Assembly (NCBI GenBank): GCA_002401345.1
Contig: NVSU01000008.1
Location: forward strand, 1 to 47,569
DNA: 47,569 nt
Source: Candidatus Wolfebacteria bacterium
GTDB taxonomy: Bacteria > Patescibacteriota > Minisyncoccia > Phycocordibacterales > NVSU01
Direction of reading: 5' to 3'
Shown here: one piece after another, positions 30,780-39,790 of the stretch
Layout of the letters: each line of letters opens with the position of its first letter
Position numbering within the stretch: position 1 is the stretch's first letter
Program-made: the position numbers and the translations under genes
The notes under the pieces: model-generated
What the model was told of the DNA's origin: nothing
Seen by the model: only the letters and a program-made list of their open reading frames with translations
Database searches by the model: none

Positions 30780-31973
30780 ATGTCTCTATCAATTTGTCCA
30801 TATTTTCATGTTCACCAGCCCTTACGTATAAAAAAATACAGCGTATTCGATATTGGTTCTGATCATAATTATTTTAATGATCAAAGTGAAACCGATTTAA
30901 ACAACAAGCGTATACTTGAAAAAGTTGCACGTAAGTCTTATCTTCCCACTAATGCGATACTTCTTGAATTACTCAATACACATCCAGAGTTTAAATTTGC
31001 TTTTTCTTTTTCAGGTCTGCTTCTAGAGCAATTAGAGGAACATTTACCTGAAGTGCTCGATACATTTAAAGAGCTTGTTGCCACTGGAAGAGTTGAAATA
31101 CTTGCTGAAACTTATCACCATTCTCTCGCATTCTTTTATTCTAGAGAAGAATTTGTACAACAAGTTATCATGCACGAAAAAATAATTAAACGTATATTTG
31201 GAGTAGAACCAAAAGTATTGCGAAATACTGAGCTCGCCTACAATAATGAATTGGCACACTGGGCTGAAAAAAATGGATACATAGGAATTTTGGCTGAAGG
31301 ATGGGATCCTATCTTGGAATGGAGAAGTCCGAACTTCGTCTATAGGCCTAAGGGGTGTAATGAAATAAAAGTGCTGTTAAAAAATTATCGTTTGTCTGAT
31401 GACATTGCATTTAGATTCTCAGAACAATCGTGGGCAGGATGGCCACTCGATGCATCTACATTTGCCAACTGGGTTCATGCGTCTCATGGCAATGGACACA
31501 CAGTTAATTTATTTATGGATTATGAAACATTTGGAGAACATCAATGGGAACACACTGGTATTTTTGATTTTCTTAAAGCAATGCCCAGTGAACTTCTAAA
31601 ACATCCTGATACAACATTTAAGACTCCAAGCGAGACTGTTCAAGAATACGATGCAGTTGGAGAAATAGATATTCCTCACATACTTACTTGGGCTGATACG
31701 GAACGCGATCTCTCTGCATGGGTTGGAAATGAAATACAAAATGCATCAATTAAAGAGATTTATGAAATTGAAAAAGATGTATTGGCCTCTGGGGATAATG
31801 ACCTTATCGAGGACTGGCGACGCCTTCAGACATCTGACCATTTTTATTATATGTGTACAAAACACTGGGCTGATGGAGATGTTCATAAGTACTTTAGCCC
31901 CTATGAATCGCCCTATGAAGCATATATAGCTTTCATGAATGCTCTAAATGATTTAAAATTAAGGATACAGTAA
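30780..31973 (+). CDS. GH57 alpha-amylase-like glycoside hydrolase
   Basis: GH57 enzymes cleave or transfer alpha-glucans with retention. Motif 1 is YFHVHQPLR (8-16), motif 2 AETYHHSLAF (109-118), motif 3 RNTELAYNN with the nucleophile E151, and motif 4 FMDYETFGEH with the acid D247. All are present, so activity is expected. At 397 residues it is shorter than the usual GH57 branching enzymes and closer to small amylases. It lies 42 bp behind the glycosyltransferase and 54 bp before the GH15 gene, in one operon. Confidence 0.92.
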   Translation: MSLSICPYFHVHQPLRIKKYSVFDIGSDHNYFNDQSETDLNNKRILEKVARKSYLPTNAILLELLNTHPEFKFAFSFSGLLLEQLEEHLPEVLDTFKELVATGRVEILAETYHHSLAFFYSREEFVQQVIMHEKIIKRIFGVEPKVLRNTELAYNNELAHWAEKNGYIGILAEGWDPILEWRSPNFVYRPKGCNEIKVLLKNYRLSDDIAFRFSEQSWAGWPLDASTFANWVHASHGNGHTVNLFMDYETFGEHQWEHTGIFDFLKAMPSELLKHPDTTFKTPSETVQEYDAVGEIDIPHILTWADTERDLSAWVGNEIQNASIKEIYEIEKDVLASGDNDLIEDWRRLQTSDHFYYMCTKHWADGDVHKYFSPYESPYEAYIAFMNALNDLKLRIQ

Positions 31974-32027
31974 ACTATTGAGTTTTACATTTATTATTAA
32001 CCTGCACTCTGCAGAGAATATTACAAT

Positions 32028-34010
32028 ATGTCGAGAACGCTAATGCTTGGAAATGGGAATATACTTGTAGGCCTGGATAAACGATCACAGGTGCGTGATT
32101 TTTATTTCCCACATGTAGGATTAGAAAATCATATTGGCGGACATTTTATACATCGCGTTGGTATTTGGGTGGATGGTCATTTGCATTGGCTCGATCATCC
32201 TTCATGGGATATTGATATTTCGTGTGCCCAAGATGCATTGACAGGGGAGACACGTGCAATTAACACAGAACTTGGAATAGAACTTTTTTTCACCGATGTT
32301 GTATATAATGAAAAAAATATTTTCATAAGACAAGTTAAGATAAAAAATACGAGATCAGAAAAGCGAGAAATTAAAATCTTTTTTGGACACGAATTTGAAA
32401 TATATGAATCGTTCAGAGGTGACACTGCATACTTTGATCCGCTTAATAATACAGTTGTTCATTATAAAGGTCGTCGAATTTTTCTCATAAATGCATATTC
32501 TAATGACACCCCATTTGATGAATATAGTACGGGTGTATTTAGTAGCGAAGGTAAGGAGGGAACACATCGTGATGCAGAGGATGGAATTTTGAATAAAAAT
32601 CCTATTGAGCATGGTCATGCTGATTCAGTGATCGGTCTCACACTTATACTATCACCGGAAGAAGAGCACACTATACATTACTGGATATGTGTAGGTGAAC
32701 TTATGAAAGAAGTACATGAACTTAATGAATATGTGTTAAGGAAAAAAGCCACTCATTTAATAAAAACTACTCAAGATTTTTGGAAGGCATGGGTAAATAG
32801 GTATAATTTTAATTTTTACAAACTATCAAAAGAGACTGTTCATTTATTCAAAACCTCTCTATTTTATATTCGAGCTCATGCAGATCAAGGTGGCGCCATT
32901 ATTGCATCGGGAGATGCTGAAATATTTCAAGGAGGCAAGGACACGTACGGATACATGTGGCCTCGCGATGCATCATTTGCAGCAACTGCGCTCGATAGAG
33001 TAGGTGACAGAAATGTATCAAAACGTTTTTTTGAATTTTGTGATCACGTAATTACTCCTGATGGATATTTTATGCATAAATATCGAGCTGATGAATCACT
33101 AGGTAGTTCATGGCACCCGTGGATACAAAGAGGTCATATCACACTCCCTATTCAGGAAGATGAAACGGCGGTCGTAATTCATGCGCTCTGGAAACATTAT
33201 TCAGTGTCTCGAGATTTAGAGTTCATTGAAAGTATATATAATTCTGTTATAGAAAAGGCTGCCTTGTTTATGATTGAATACAGGGACAAAAAAACGGGAC
33301 TTCCAAAACCAAGTTATGATCTCTGGGAAGAAAAATTTGGTACTCATACATTTACCGCCTCGACCGTATACGCTGCACTGATTGCTGCTGGTCAATTTGC
33401 AAGTGTGTTAGGGAAAAAAGAAAGTGAGCAGAAATTTGAAATAGCAGCCGAGGAAATCAAACAGGGCATACTACGTCATCTCTACGATGAAGAAACTGGA
33501 ACATTTTATAAAATGATTACAATTGAAGAAGATGGAACCATCATCCCTGACAACACAATTGATATGTCTAGTATTTACGGAGTGTATAATTTTGGAGTCC
33601 TACCTCCTGATGATGAGCGAGTACAAAGAGCTGTAAAGGAAACTGTTAAGTCATTGTCATCACATATACCTATAGATGGTGTTGCTCGATATGAGGGAGA
33701 CACGTATCACGGCGTAAAGGCAGGAGTTCCAAATCCATGGTTCATTACCACACTATGGCTCGCAAAATATCACATTATGATGGCGAAAAATGAAGCCGAT
33801 TTAAAACCTGTGAAAGATATACTACAGTGGGTTACTGAACATGAATTGTCTTCAGGGATTTTGTCAGAACAATTAAACCCCGACACTGGAGCACAGCTTT
33901 CAGTTGCGCCGCTTGTATGGAGTCATGCAGAAGTCGTGTTGACAGTTATCGACTATCTTGAAAAATTGGAGGAATTAGGAATTTGTAAGGCATGTAATCC
34001 TGTTAAATAA
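32028..34010 (+). CDS. GH15 glucoamylase-like glycoside hydrolase
   Basis: GH15 enzymes release glucose from the non-reducing ends of alpha-glucans, inverting the anomer. An N-terminal beta-sandwich (about 1-265) precedes the (alpha/alpha)6 barrel. Barrel motifs include KDTYGYMWPRDASF (304-317), SSWHPWIQRG, the catalytic acid region YDLWEEKFGTHTFT (430-443) and the base region LSEQ near 617. The length of 660 is typical of bacterial and archaeal GH15. There is no signal peptide, so it acts on an internal glucan. Its stop is followed after two bases by the isomerase gene. Confidence 0.93.
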   Translation: MSRTLMLGNGNILVGLDKRSQVRDFYFPHVGLENHIGGHFIHRVGIWVDGHLHWLDHPSWDIDISCAQDALTGETRAINTELGIELFFTDVVYNEKNIFIRQVKIKNTRSEKREIKIFFGHEFEIYESFRGDTAYFDPLNNTVVHYKGRRIFLINAYSNDTPFDEYSTGVFSSEGKEGTHRDAEDGILNKNPIEHGHADSVIGLTLILSPEEEHTIHYWICVGELMKEVHELNEYVLRKKATHLIKTTQDFWKAWVNRYNFNFYKLSKETVHLFKTSLFYIRAHADQGGAIIASGDAEIFQGGKDTYGYMWPRDASFAATALDRVGDRNVSKRFFEFCDHVITPDGYFMHKYRADESLGSSWHPWIQRGHITLPIQEDETAVVIHALWKHYSVSRDLEFIESIYNSVIEKAALFMIEYRDKKTGLPKPSYDLWEEKFGTHTFTASTVYAALIAAGQFASVLGKKESEQKFEIAAEEIKQGILRHLYDEETGTFYKMITIEEDGTIIPDNTIDMSSIYGVYNFGVLPPDDERVQRAVKETVKSLSSHIPIDGVARYEGDTYHGVKAGVPNPWFITTLWLAKYHIMMAKNEADLKPVKDILQWVTEHELSSGILSEQLNPDTGAQLSVAPLVWSHAEVVLTVIDYLEKLEELGICKACNPVK

Positions 34011-34012
34011 TT

Positions 34013-34978
34013 ATGCAAGATGCTCTAAAAAAGTTTGCTGATCAATTTTTATGGAAACCTGAAATTATATATGCTGACGCATTAAAATCACTACAGAGTT
34101 TTGTTGTAGCTGGAATGGGTGGCTCACATTTAGCAGCTGACCTTTTAACAATATATAACCCTGAAATAGATCTTTATATTCACAAGGATTACGGATTACC
34201 TCCTCTATCAGAAGAAAGATTAAAAGAAACTCTTTTGATAGCGAGCTCTTACTCAGGTAATACTGAAGAAGTAATTGACTTCGCACGCAGCGCAATTGAA
34301 AAAAAGTTGCAATTGGTAATTATTACCACAGGTGGAATGCTTCTTGAAATTGCACAGTCAAATAGTATTCCTTATATACAAATACCAGACACAGGAATAC
34401 AACCTAGAAATGCATTGGGGTATTCGTTAATTGCATTAGCTTCTGCTATTGGAGATGCTGCACTTATGGATCAACTCTCCTCACTCGCAACAAGACTTAC
34501 ACCAGAGAAGTTAGAGGAACAAGGGAAGGAATTGGCCACTTCTCTTTTTAATAAGATTCCAATTATTTATTCATCAACTCAAAATGCCCCCATCGCGTAT
34601 AATTGGAAAATAAAGTTCAATGAGACGGGAAAAATTCCTGCGTTCTATAATGTATTTCCAGAGCTCAATCATAATGAAATGGCGGGCTTTGATACAGTAC
34701 CTTCTATAAAGGAATTAGTGGAAAAATTCCATTTTATTTTTCTTAAGGATGCGAGTGATCATTCTAGAATCAGTACACGAATGGAAATATCACAAGCATT
34801 ATTTGAAAGTCGGGGACTGCCTGTACATGTAGTCGAACTACAGGGAGACTCAGTACTTGTAAAAATATTCAACTCGCTTCTTTTGGCCGATTGGATAACA
34901 TATCATACTGCACTCAAGTATGGAGCTGAACCCGAGAAAGTAAAAATTATAGAAGAATTTAAACAGAAAATTAAGTAA
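34013..34978 (+). CDS. bifunctional phosphoglucose/phosphomannose isomerase (SIS fold)
   Basis: Two SIS domains are seen. The first has VVAGMGGSHLAADLL (near 31-45) and the phosphosugar-binding SSYSGNTEEVIDFA (about 78-91). The second has the conserved catalytic segment FPELNHNEMAGFD (about 219-231). This arrangement is typical of the short PGI/PMI enzymes of archaea and some bacteria, which interconvert glucose-6-P or mannose-6-P with fructose-6-P. In this operon it would take the product of the glucokinase into glycolysis. The start is two bases after the GH15 stop. Confidence 0.9.
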   Translation: MQDALKKFADQFLWKPEIIYADALKSLQSFVVAGMGGSHLAADLLTIYNPEIDLYIHKDYGLPPLSEERLKETLLIASSYSGNTEEVIDFARSAIEKKLQLVIITTGGMLLEIAQSNSIPYIQIPDTGIQPRNALGYSLIALASAIGDAALMDQLSSLATRLTPEKLEEQGKELATSLFNKIPIIYSSTQNAPIAYNWKIKFNETGKIPAFYNVFPELNHNEMAGFDTVPSIKELVEKFHFIFLKDASDHSRISTRMEISQALFESRGLPVHVVELQGDSVLVKIFNSLLLADWITYHTALKYGAEPEKVKIIEEFKQKIK

Positions 34979-34991
34979 ATTAAAAGAAAAT

Positions 34992-35810
34992 ATGTATATA
35001 TTATTTGATATAGGGGGGACTACTACACGAATTGCTTCATCAGATGATGGACTCACATTTAATGACCCAATTATAGATGAAACTCCACAAAATTTTGAAG
35101 AGGGAATGGATCTCGTTAAAAATATAATTTCCACACTCACACATGACAAAAAAATCACTTCTATTGCCGGAGGTATCACAGGAGTACTTGATAAGGATGG
35201 AAAAAAATTAGTCACTTCACCTCATTTATCTCAATGGGTAGGGAAACCTCTCCATGAGATTTTAAACAAGATAATAGGTGCTCCAGTGAGTATTAAAAAT
35301 GATACGGCCATGGTAGGTCTTGGTGAGGCTGTTGCTGGCGGAGGGAAAAATCACAACATTGTTGTATACGTTACTGTAAGTACTGGAATTGGTGGAGTTC
35401 GAATTGTAAATGGAAATATAGATATTAGCCATTTTGGCTTTGAGCCTGGACATCATATTGTTGATATAGAAAATATGAAATCATTAGAAGATATTGTGTC
35501 TGGAAGTGCAATTCAGAAAAAAACAGGAAAGCATCCTGGTACCATTGATGACGATGAGTTCTGGGATAAAAAAGCACAACAATTTGCAGTAGGTCTTCAT
35601 AATATAATTGTTCATTGGTCACCAGATATAGTAGTGTTAGGAGGTGCACTTATGATAAAAAAACCAGGAATAGATGTGAAGCAGGTAGAAAAATATCTTA
35701 AAGGCATAATGAAAATTTTTCCCGAAATACCCATTATAAAAGAAGCTGAACTTGGGCACATTGGAGGAATCCATGGTTCACTTGAATATCTTAAGCAACA
35801 AAAGAAATAG
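34992..35810 (+). CDS. ROK-family sugar kinase, glucokinase-like, without zinc motif
   Basis: The ATP-binding phosphate-1 motif LFDIGGTTTR is at 4-13, followed by AGGITGVLD, KNDTAMVGLGEAVAG and VTVSTGIGG. A ROK glucokinase normally continues GHxxVD...CGCGxxGCxE; here GHHIVDIENMKSLEDIVSG keeps the His side but lacks every Cys, so the structural zinc site is gone. Phosphorylation of the glucose released by GH15 and GH57 is the likely role, inferred from the operon. N-acetylmannosamine or fructose kinases share this fold, so the substrate is not certain. Confidence 0.82.
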   Translation: MYILFDIGGTTTRIASSDDGLTFNDPIIDETPQNFEEGMDLVKNIISTLTHDKKITSIAGGITGVLDKDGKKLVTSPHLSQWVGKPLHEILNKIIGAPVSIKNDTAMVGLGEAVAGGGKNHNIVVYVTVSTGIGGVRIVNGNIDISHFGFEPGHHIVDIENMKSLEDIVSGSAIQKKTGKHPGTIDDDEFWDKKAQQFAVGLHNIIVHWSPDIVVLGGALMIKKPGIDVKQVEKYLKGIMKIFPEIPIIKEAELGHIGGIHGSLEYLKQQKK

Positions 35811-35827
35811 TCTTCAATAAAATTAAG

Positions 35828-36679
35828 ATGACATATACAATCAAAAGATTTATTATATCGATTTCATTTCTTTGTTTATTCTTACTGCCATTTATCTCAC
35901 TTCATGCGGCAGGGGAGATCGATAATATAGGTTTTATTCAGAGAAACATCTGGTATTCAAAGGATCCTTTTACCGAAGGTGATTCTATTATGATTTTTAC
36001 AGGACTGTTCAATAGTGGTCCTTCGTCGATATCAGGAACCGTTGAGTTTTTTGATAAGAATATTCTTCTAGGAGATACCGACTTCTCATTTGAAAGTGGC
36101 ACCTCTGGAGTAGTCTCAATTGAATGGAATGTAACATCCGGTGATCATGTCATCTCGGCAAAAATAACCAACTCTAAAATCATTAACGAAAATAATGAAC
36201 TAGAAGATGTCACTGTTCAATTTAATACTTCTGATCAAGACAGATCTTTTGTTTCAAAGAAATTATCAAATGTTGATCTAGATGATCTCATAGGTGAGGA
36301 TCTTTCTGATACCTTTGATACGGTTCAGGATTTTATTGATGAAAATACACCGGATTTTGTAGGTGAAGAAATCGGCACTCGTATAGGCATACTTGATACA
36401 TGGAGACAAAATACTTCCACTTCACTTACTACACAAGCTGATGAAGTCAGTAAAAAAATTGAGCGTCTTAAAAAAGACCCTGAGATATCAGGGGAAGGAC
36501 TGTCTATAAAAGATAAAATAGGATCAAGTAATATTTTACTCAATCCATTTCAATACATAAAACTCTTTATACTAAAAGCGTTATCATTTATTTTCAAATT
36601 TAAACTACTATTCTATGGTCTTATTTTCTTACTTCTACTCTTACTCGCACGATTCATAAAAAGAAGAATGTCTCATTAA
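35828..36679 (+). CDS. membrane-anchored extracellular protein with an Ig-like domain
   Basis: A signal peptide (about 1-28, ending HA-A) precedes a beta-sandwich-like region of about 110 residues (from IDNIGFIQRNIWYSKDPFTEG). Its pattern fits CARDB/Ig-like domains (GLFNSGPSSISGTVEFFD). A helical linker and a C-terminal membrane helix (about 253-275) with a basic tail (RFIKRRMSH) follow. It is therefore anchored with most of its mass outside. It is 18 bp behind the ROK gene and may share its transcript, but a link to glucan metabolism is not obvious. Confidence 0.7.
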   Translation: MTYTIKRFIISISFLCLFLLPFISLHAAGEIDNIGFIQRNIWYSKDPFTEGDSIMIFTGLFNSGPSSISGTVEFFDKNILLGDTDFSFESGTSGVVSIEWNVTSGDHVISAKITNSKIINENNELEDVTVQFNTSDQDRSFVSKKLSNVDLDDLIGEDLSDTFDTVQDFIDENTPDFVGEEIGTRIGILDTWRQNTSTSLTTQADEVSKKIERLKKDPEISGEGLSIKDKIGSSNILLNPFQYIKLFILKALSFIFKFKLLFYGLIFLLLLLLARFIKRRMSH

Positions 36680-36681
36680 AA

Positions 36682-36705
36682 AAAGCCCACTTTAAAGTGG
36701 GCTTT
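36682..36705. terminator. bidirectional terminator between convergent genes
   Basis: AAAGCCCACTTT (36682-36693) is followed directly by its exact reverse complement (36694-36705). It serves the surface-protein gene and rpoD. Confidence 0.88.
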
Positions 36706-37573
36706 AACCTAGAAATCCTCTAAGTAATTGACTTACGCTCAGTCTTTTTAATCTTCTGATACCTTTATCTTTGATTTGTCTGATCCTCTCTCTTGTTAGA
36801 TCATGTTTTTCACCAATCTGCAGGAGAGACATTGATTGTTTGCCATTGAGACCGAAAACAAGTTCAATGACTTCAGCTTCAAGTGGCGGAAGTCTAGAAA
36901 GGACTCTCTTAATCTCTTGTGAAAGTGATTCATTTACTAACTCACCGTCAGTTTTTGGAGATGAAATATCTTCTATAACACCATGCAAATCTTGAGCATC
37001 AAATGATGATTTCAGTAGGGGTGCATCTAATGATGCTGTCCTATGGTCTACACTTATTGTGACATTGATATCTTTTACAGACACTCCTGTCGCCTCAGCA
37101 AGTTCATCATTACTCGGTTCACGCTCAAACTCTTGCTCCAATGCACTAAAACTCTTTTTCATGTTATTAATTGCACCTATCCTATTTAGAGGTAAACGGA
37201 CAACTCTCACTTGTTCAGACAATGCCTTTAAAATAGCTTGTCGTATCCACCACACCGCATAAGAAATAAATTTAAAACCTCTGGTCTCATCAAATCTCTG
37301 TGCGGCCGTTATTAGTCCGAGATTTCCTTCATTTATGAGGTCAGGTAATGAAAGACCTTGATTCTGATATTGCTTCGCAACCGACACAACAAATCGAAGA
37401 TTGGCTTTCGTAAGTTTCCTGAGTGCATCAGTGTCGCCATTTTTAATTTGCTTTGCTAATTCAACCTCTTCTTCAGTTGAAATCAGAGGAATTTTGCTTA
37501 TATCCTGCAAATACGCATCAAAAGACTTAGTCTCCCGTATAGTGATCTGTTTATTTATCTTTAGCTGTTTCAT
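36704..37573 (-). CDS. rpoD: sigma-70 family RNA polymerase sigma factor, RpoD-like
   Basis: Region 1.2 begins SFDAYLQDISKIPLISTEEE (17-36). Region 2 contains LTKANLRFVVSVAKQYQNQG, LSLPDLINEGNLGLITAA and the -10 recognition/melting segment FKFISYAVWWIRQAI (100-114). Region 3 is in the middle, and region 4 ends in a helix-turn-helix (IGEKHDLTRERIRQIKDKG). At 289 residues with no region 1.1 it resembles the short primary sigma of Bacteroidota, including the MKQLKI start. TACAAT lies six bases before its own ATG. As the only sigma gene in view it could be the primary factor, but that cannot be shown from this window. Confidence 0.92.
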   Translation of the reverse strand: MKQLKINKQITIRETKSFDAYLQDISKIPLISTEEEVELAKQIKNGDTDALRKLTKANLRFVVSVAKQYQNQGLSLPDLINEGNLGLITAAQRFDETRGFKFISYAVWWIRQAILKALSEQVRVVRLPLNRIGAINNMKKSFSALEQEFEREPSNDELAEATGVSVKDINVTISVDHRTASLDAPLLKSSFDAQDLHGVIEDISSPKTDGELVNESLSQEIKRVLSRLPPLEAEVIELVFGLNGKQSMSLLQIGEKHDLTRERIRQIKDKGIRRLKRLSVSQLLRGFLG

Positions 37574-37664
37574 TATTCTATTGTATACGTTCTATTCTAA
37601 ACTCATATTTACACAAAAAATACACTTAGTCAAATTCTACTTTTACGTATATAATGTGTACATT

Positions 37665-37925
37665 GTGAGACAAAGAATATTACTCGATATAATTCTACTG
37701 ATAAGCGCAGTTATGTTACCATTTTGGGTGACCTTACTTTTGAGTATTTCTCTTCTTTTTTATTTTGAGAATTATTTCGAAATTTTCTTTATATTTTTTG
37801 TGATCGATATGCTCTATGGAGTACATCATTCAAGTTTCTACAACATCACATTAATAAGTGTGCTCATTGCAACATCTTTTTATCTATTTTCAGTTTCATT
37901 GAAGAAAAAACTGAGGTTTTATTAA
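37665..37925 (+). CDS. small membrane protein in the position of MreD
   Basis: A longer open frame begins antisense to rpoD at 37401, but the likely start is GTG at 37665, nine bases after TATAAT (37650-37655). The resulting 86 residues contain about three membrane helices and end in a basic tail (SLKKKLRFY). It lies directly upstream of PBP2, where mreD is often found in rod-shape operons. MreD is about twice as long, so a shortened MreD is only a suggestion. Confidence 0.55.
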   Translation: MRQRILLDIILLISAVMLPFWVTLLLSISLLFYFENYFEIFFIFFVIDMLYGVHHSSFYNITLISVLIATSFYLFSVSLKKKLRFY

Positions 37926-37933
37926 TCACATGA

Positions 37934-38064
37934 ATCCCGTAGTAGAAAATTAGATCATTATTAAAACTAATACAATATGTATCACATAAGTCGAAAATAT
38001 AAGTCATAAAAAAAATAATGCACGCGCGCTCATTAAAGAGCAATGTCATTTTTCACTACGGGAT
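37934..38064. repeat. long-range inverted repeat reaching the PBP2 start codon
   Basis: ATCCCGTAGT (37934-37943) and ACTACGGGAT (38055-38064) are exact inverted repeats, and the pairing can extend through A-rich/T-rich ends. The right arm contains the first two bases of the PBP2 ATG. The terminal ATCCCGT/ACGGGAT is shared with the twin 124-bp units at 4.5 kb. The interior sequences are unrelated. Confidence 0.65.
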
Positions 38065-39748
38065 GAATATATTTAGAAAAAAAAGAAAATTTACCAGCAA
38101 TGAAATCTTTCCGGATGAAATTTTTCTAGATGCCCAAAATATACCAAATTTCGATACCCAACAACTCGAGGGTAAATTCGAAACTCCAATAACAAAAATG
38201 ACAGTATCGCTTCTTGGAATATTTTTTATACTCATTGCAGTAGCGTTTTCATGGAAACTTGAGCTCACACAGGTAAAAAGAGGAGAAGCCTTTTTCTCTC
38301 AATCTGAAAATAATAGTTTAGAAAAATCTCTAATATTTTCAGAGCGAGGGATAATTTATGACAGAAATGGCCTGGAGCTCGCGTGGAATAGTCAAAATGA
38401 TGAGACAGATGCATTTACAGAACGATCATATACGGAACTCCCTGGATTGGGTCACTTGCTTGGATTCGTCAGTAATCCAGCTACTGATTCGGAAGGGAAT
38501 TATTGGCAAACGACATTTATAGGAAAGGATGGAACAGAGAAACAGTACAATGAACAGCTTGCAGGTACAAATGGATCAAAAATTTTAGAAAGTAACGTAT
38601 TTGGAGAAGTGCAATCGGAAAATGTGATCGTTCAACCAAAAAATGGAGAAAATATTACATTAACAATTGACGCAGAATTGCAAAGTAGTCTGCACGATTT
38701 TATTGGAAAACTCGCACGAAGAAACCCCTTTAAAGGTGGCACAGGAGTCATCATGGATGTTCAGACAGGGGAGATACTTGCACTTACAAGTTATCCAGAA
38801 TATAACCCAGAAATATTGTCTCGTGGTAGTGATAGTGATGCAATCAATGGTTATATACACAATACCCAATTACCATTTTTAAATCGTTCCACTGATGGAC
38901 TCTATACTCCCGGCTCTGTAGTAAAACCATTCATTGCCATTGGTGCATTAAATGAAAAATTGATAACACCTGAGAAAAAAATACTCTCAACAGGGTCAAT
39001 TTCAATTCAGAATCCATACGATCCAGACCTTAAGTCAGTGTTCAAGGACTGGAAAGCACATGGATACGTTGATATGAGGCGTGCACTCGCAGTATCATCA
39101 AACGTATATTTTTATGAAATAGGTGGTGGATATGAAGATCAGTTGGGTCTTGGTATAAAAAATATTGAAAAATATCTTCGATTATTTGGAATGGGAGAAA
39201 AAACTGATATCGATCTCAATAGTGATGCCAAAGGATTGATCCCAAATCCTAAATGGAAAAAAGCTACATTCAATGGTGACCCATGGAGACTAGGAGATAC
39301 ATATAACACAGCAATTGGACAGTATGGCTTTCAGGTAACTCCTGTCCAGATAGTAAGGGCCACTGCAGCATTGGCAAATTCAGGAACACTCCATACACCT
39401 CATTTGGTAGCGAATGATACAACCCACAAAGAAACCACAATACCGATCGACCCTGAGCTCTTCAATGTGGTCCATGAAGGGATGAGACAAGCCGTCACAT
39501 TAGGTACTGCAAAAATTCTCGAAATGCCGTATGTACAAGTTGCAGCTAAAACTGGTACTGCTCAAGTTGGTGTATCCAAGAAATTTGTTAATTCTTGGGT
39601 TACCGGATACTTTCCATACAAAAATCCTCAATATGCGTTCACTGTACTGATGGAGCAGGGATCTGCAAATAATTCAACCGGAGCAGTTTTTGTGATGAAA
39701 GATATGCTTAATTGGATGAATGAAAATACACCAGACTATCTAAATTAA
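38063..39748 (+). CDS. mrdA: penicillin-binding protein 2 (elongation transpeptidase)
   Basis: This enzyme cross-links peptidoglycan during side-wall growth with RodA. A cytoplasmic basic start (MNIFRKKRKF) and one membrane helix (about 47-64) precede the dimerisation/pedestal domain (GIIYDRNG) and the transpeptidase domain. The catalytic triad motifs are S285-V-V-K288 (TPGSVVKPF), S345-S-N347 and K496-T-G. The frame is open from 38018, but the ATG at 38063 gives a normal PBP start. That ATG lies in the right arm of an inverted repeat. Upstream is the small membrane protein. Confidence 0.92.
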   Translation: MNIFRKKRKFTSNEIFPDEIFLDAQNIPNFDTQQLEGKFETPITKMTVSLLGIFFILIAVAFSWKLELTQVKRGEAFFSQSENNSLEKSLIFSERGIIYDRNGLELAWNSQNDETDAFTERSYTELPGLGHLLGFVSNPATDSEGNYWQTTFIGKDGTEKQYNEQLAGTNGSKILESNVFGEVQSENVIVQPKNGENITLTIDAELQSSLHDFIGKLARRNPFKGGTGVIMDVQTGEILALTSYPEYNPEILSRGSDSDAINGYIHNTQLPFLNRSTDGLYTPGSVVKPFIAIGALNEKLITPEKKILSTGSISIQNPYDPDLKSVFKDWKAHGYVDMRRALAVSSNVYFYEIGGGYEDQLGLGIKNIEKYLRLFGMGEKTDIDLNSDAKGLIPNPKWKKATFNGDPWRLGDTYNTAIGQYGFQVTPVQIVRATAALANSGTLHTPHLVANDTTHKETTIPIDPELFNVVHEGMRQAVTLGTAKILEMPYVQVAAKTGTAQVGVSKKFVNSWVTGYFPYKNPQYAFTVLMEQGSANNSTGAVFVMKDMLNWMNENTPDYLN

Positions 39749-39790
39749 GTCTCAATTGACTACATATATAGAAGTGATACAATTATCGCG

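Noticed and set aside
37401-37664. 5' part of the long plus-strand frame ending at 37925
   Set aside because: It is antisense to rpoD; the real start is taken as GTG 37665 next to a TATAAT box.
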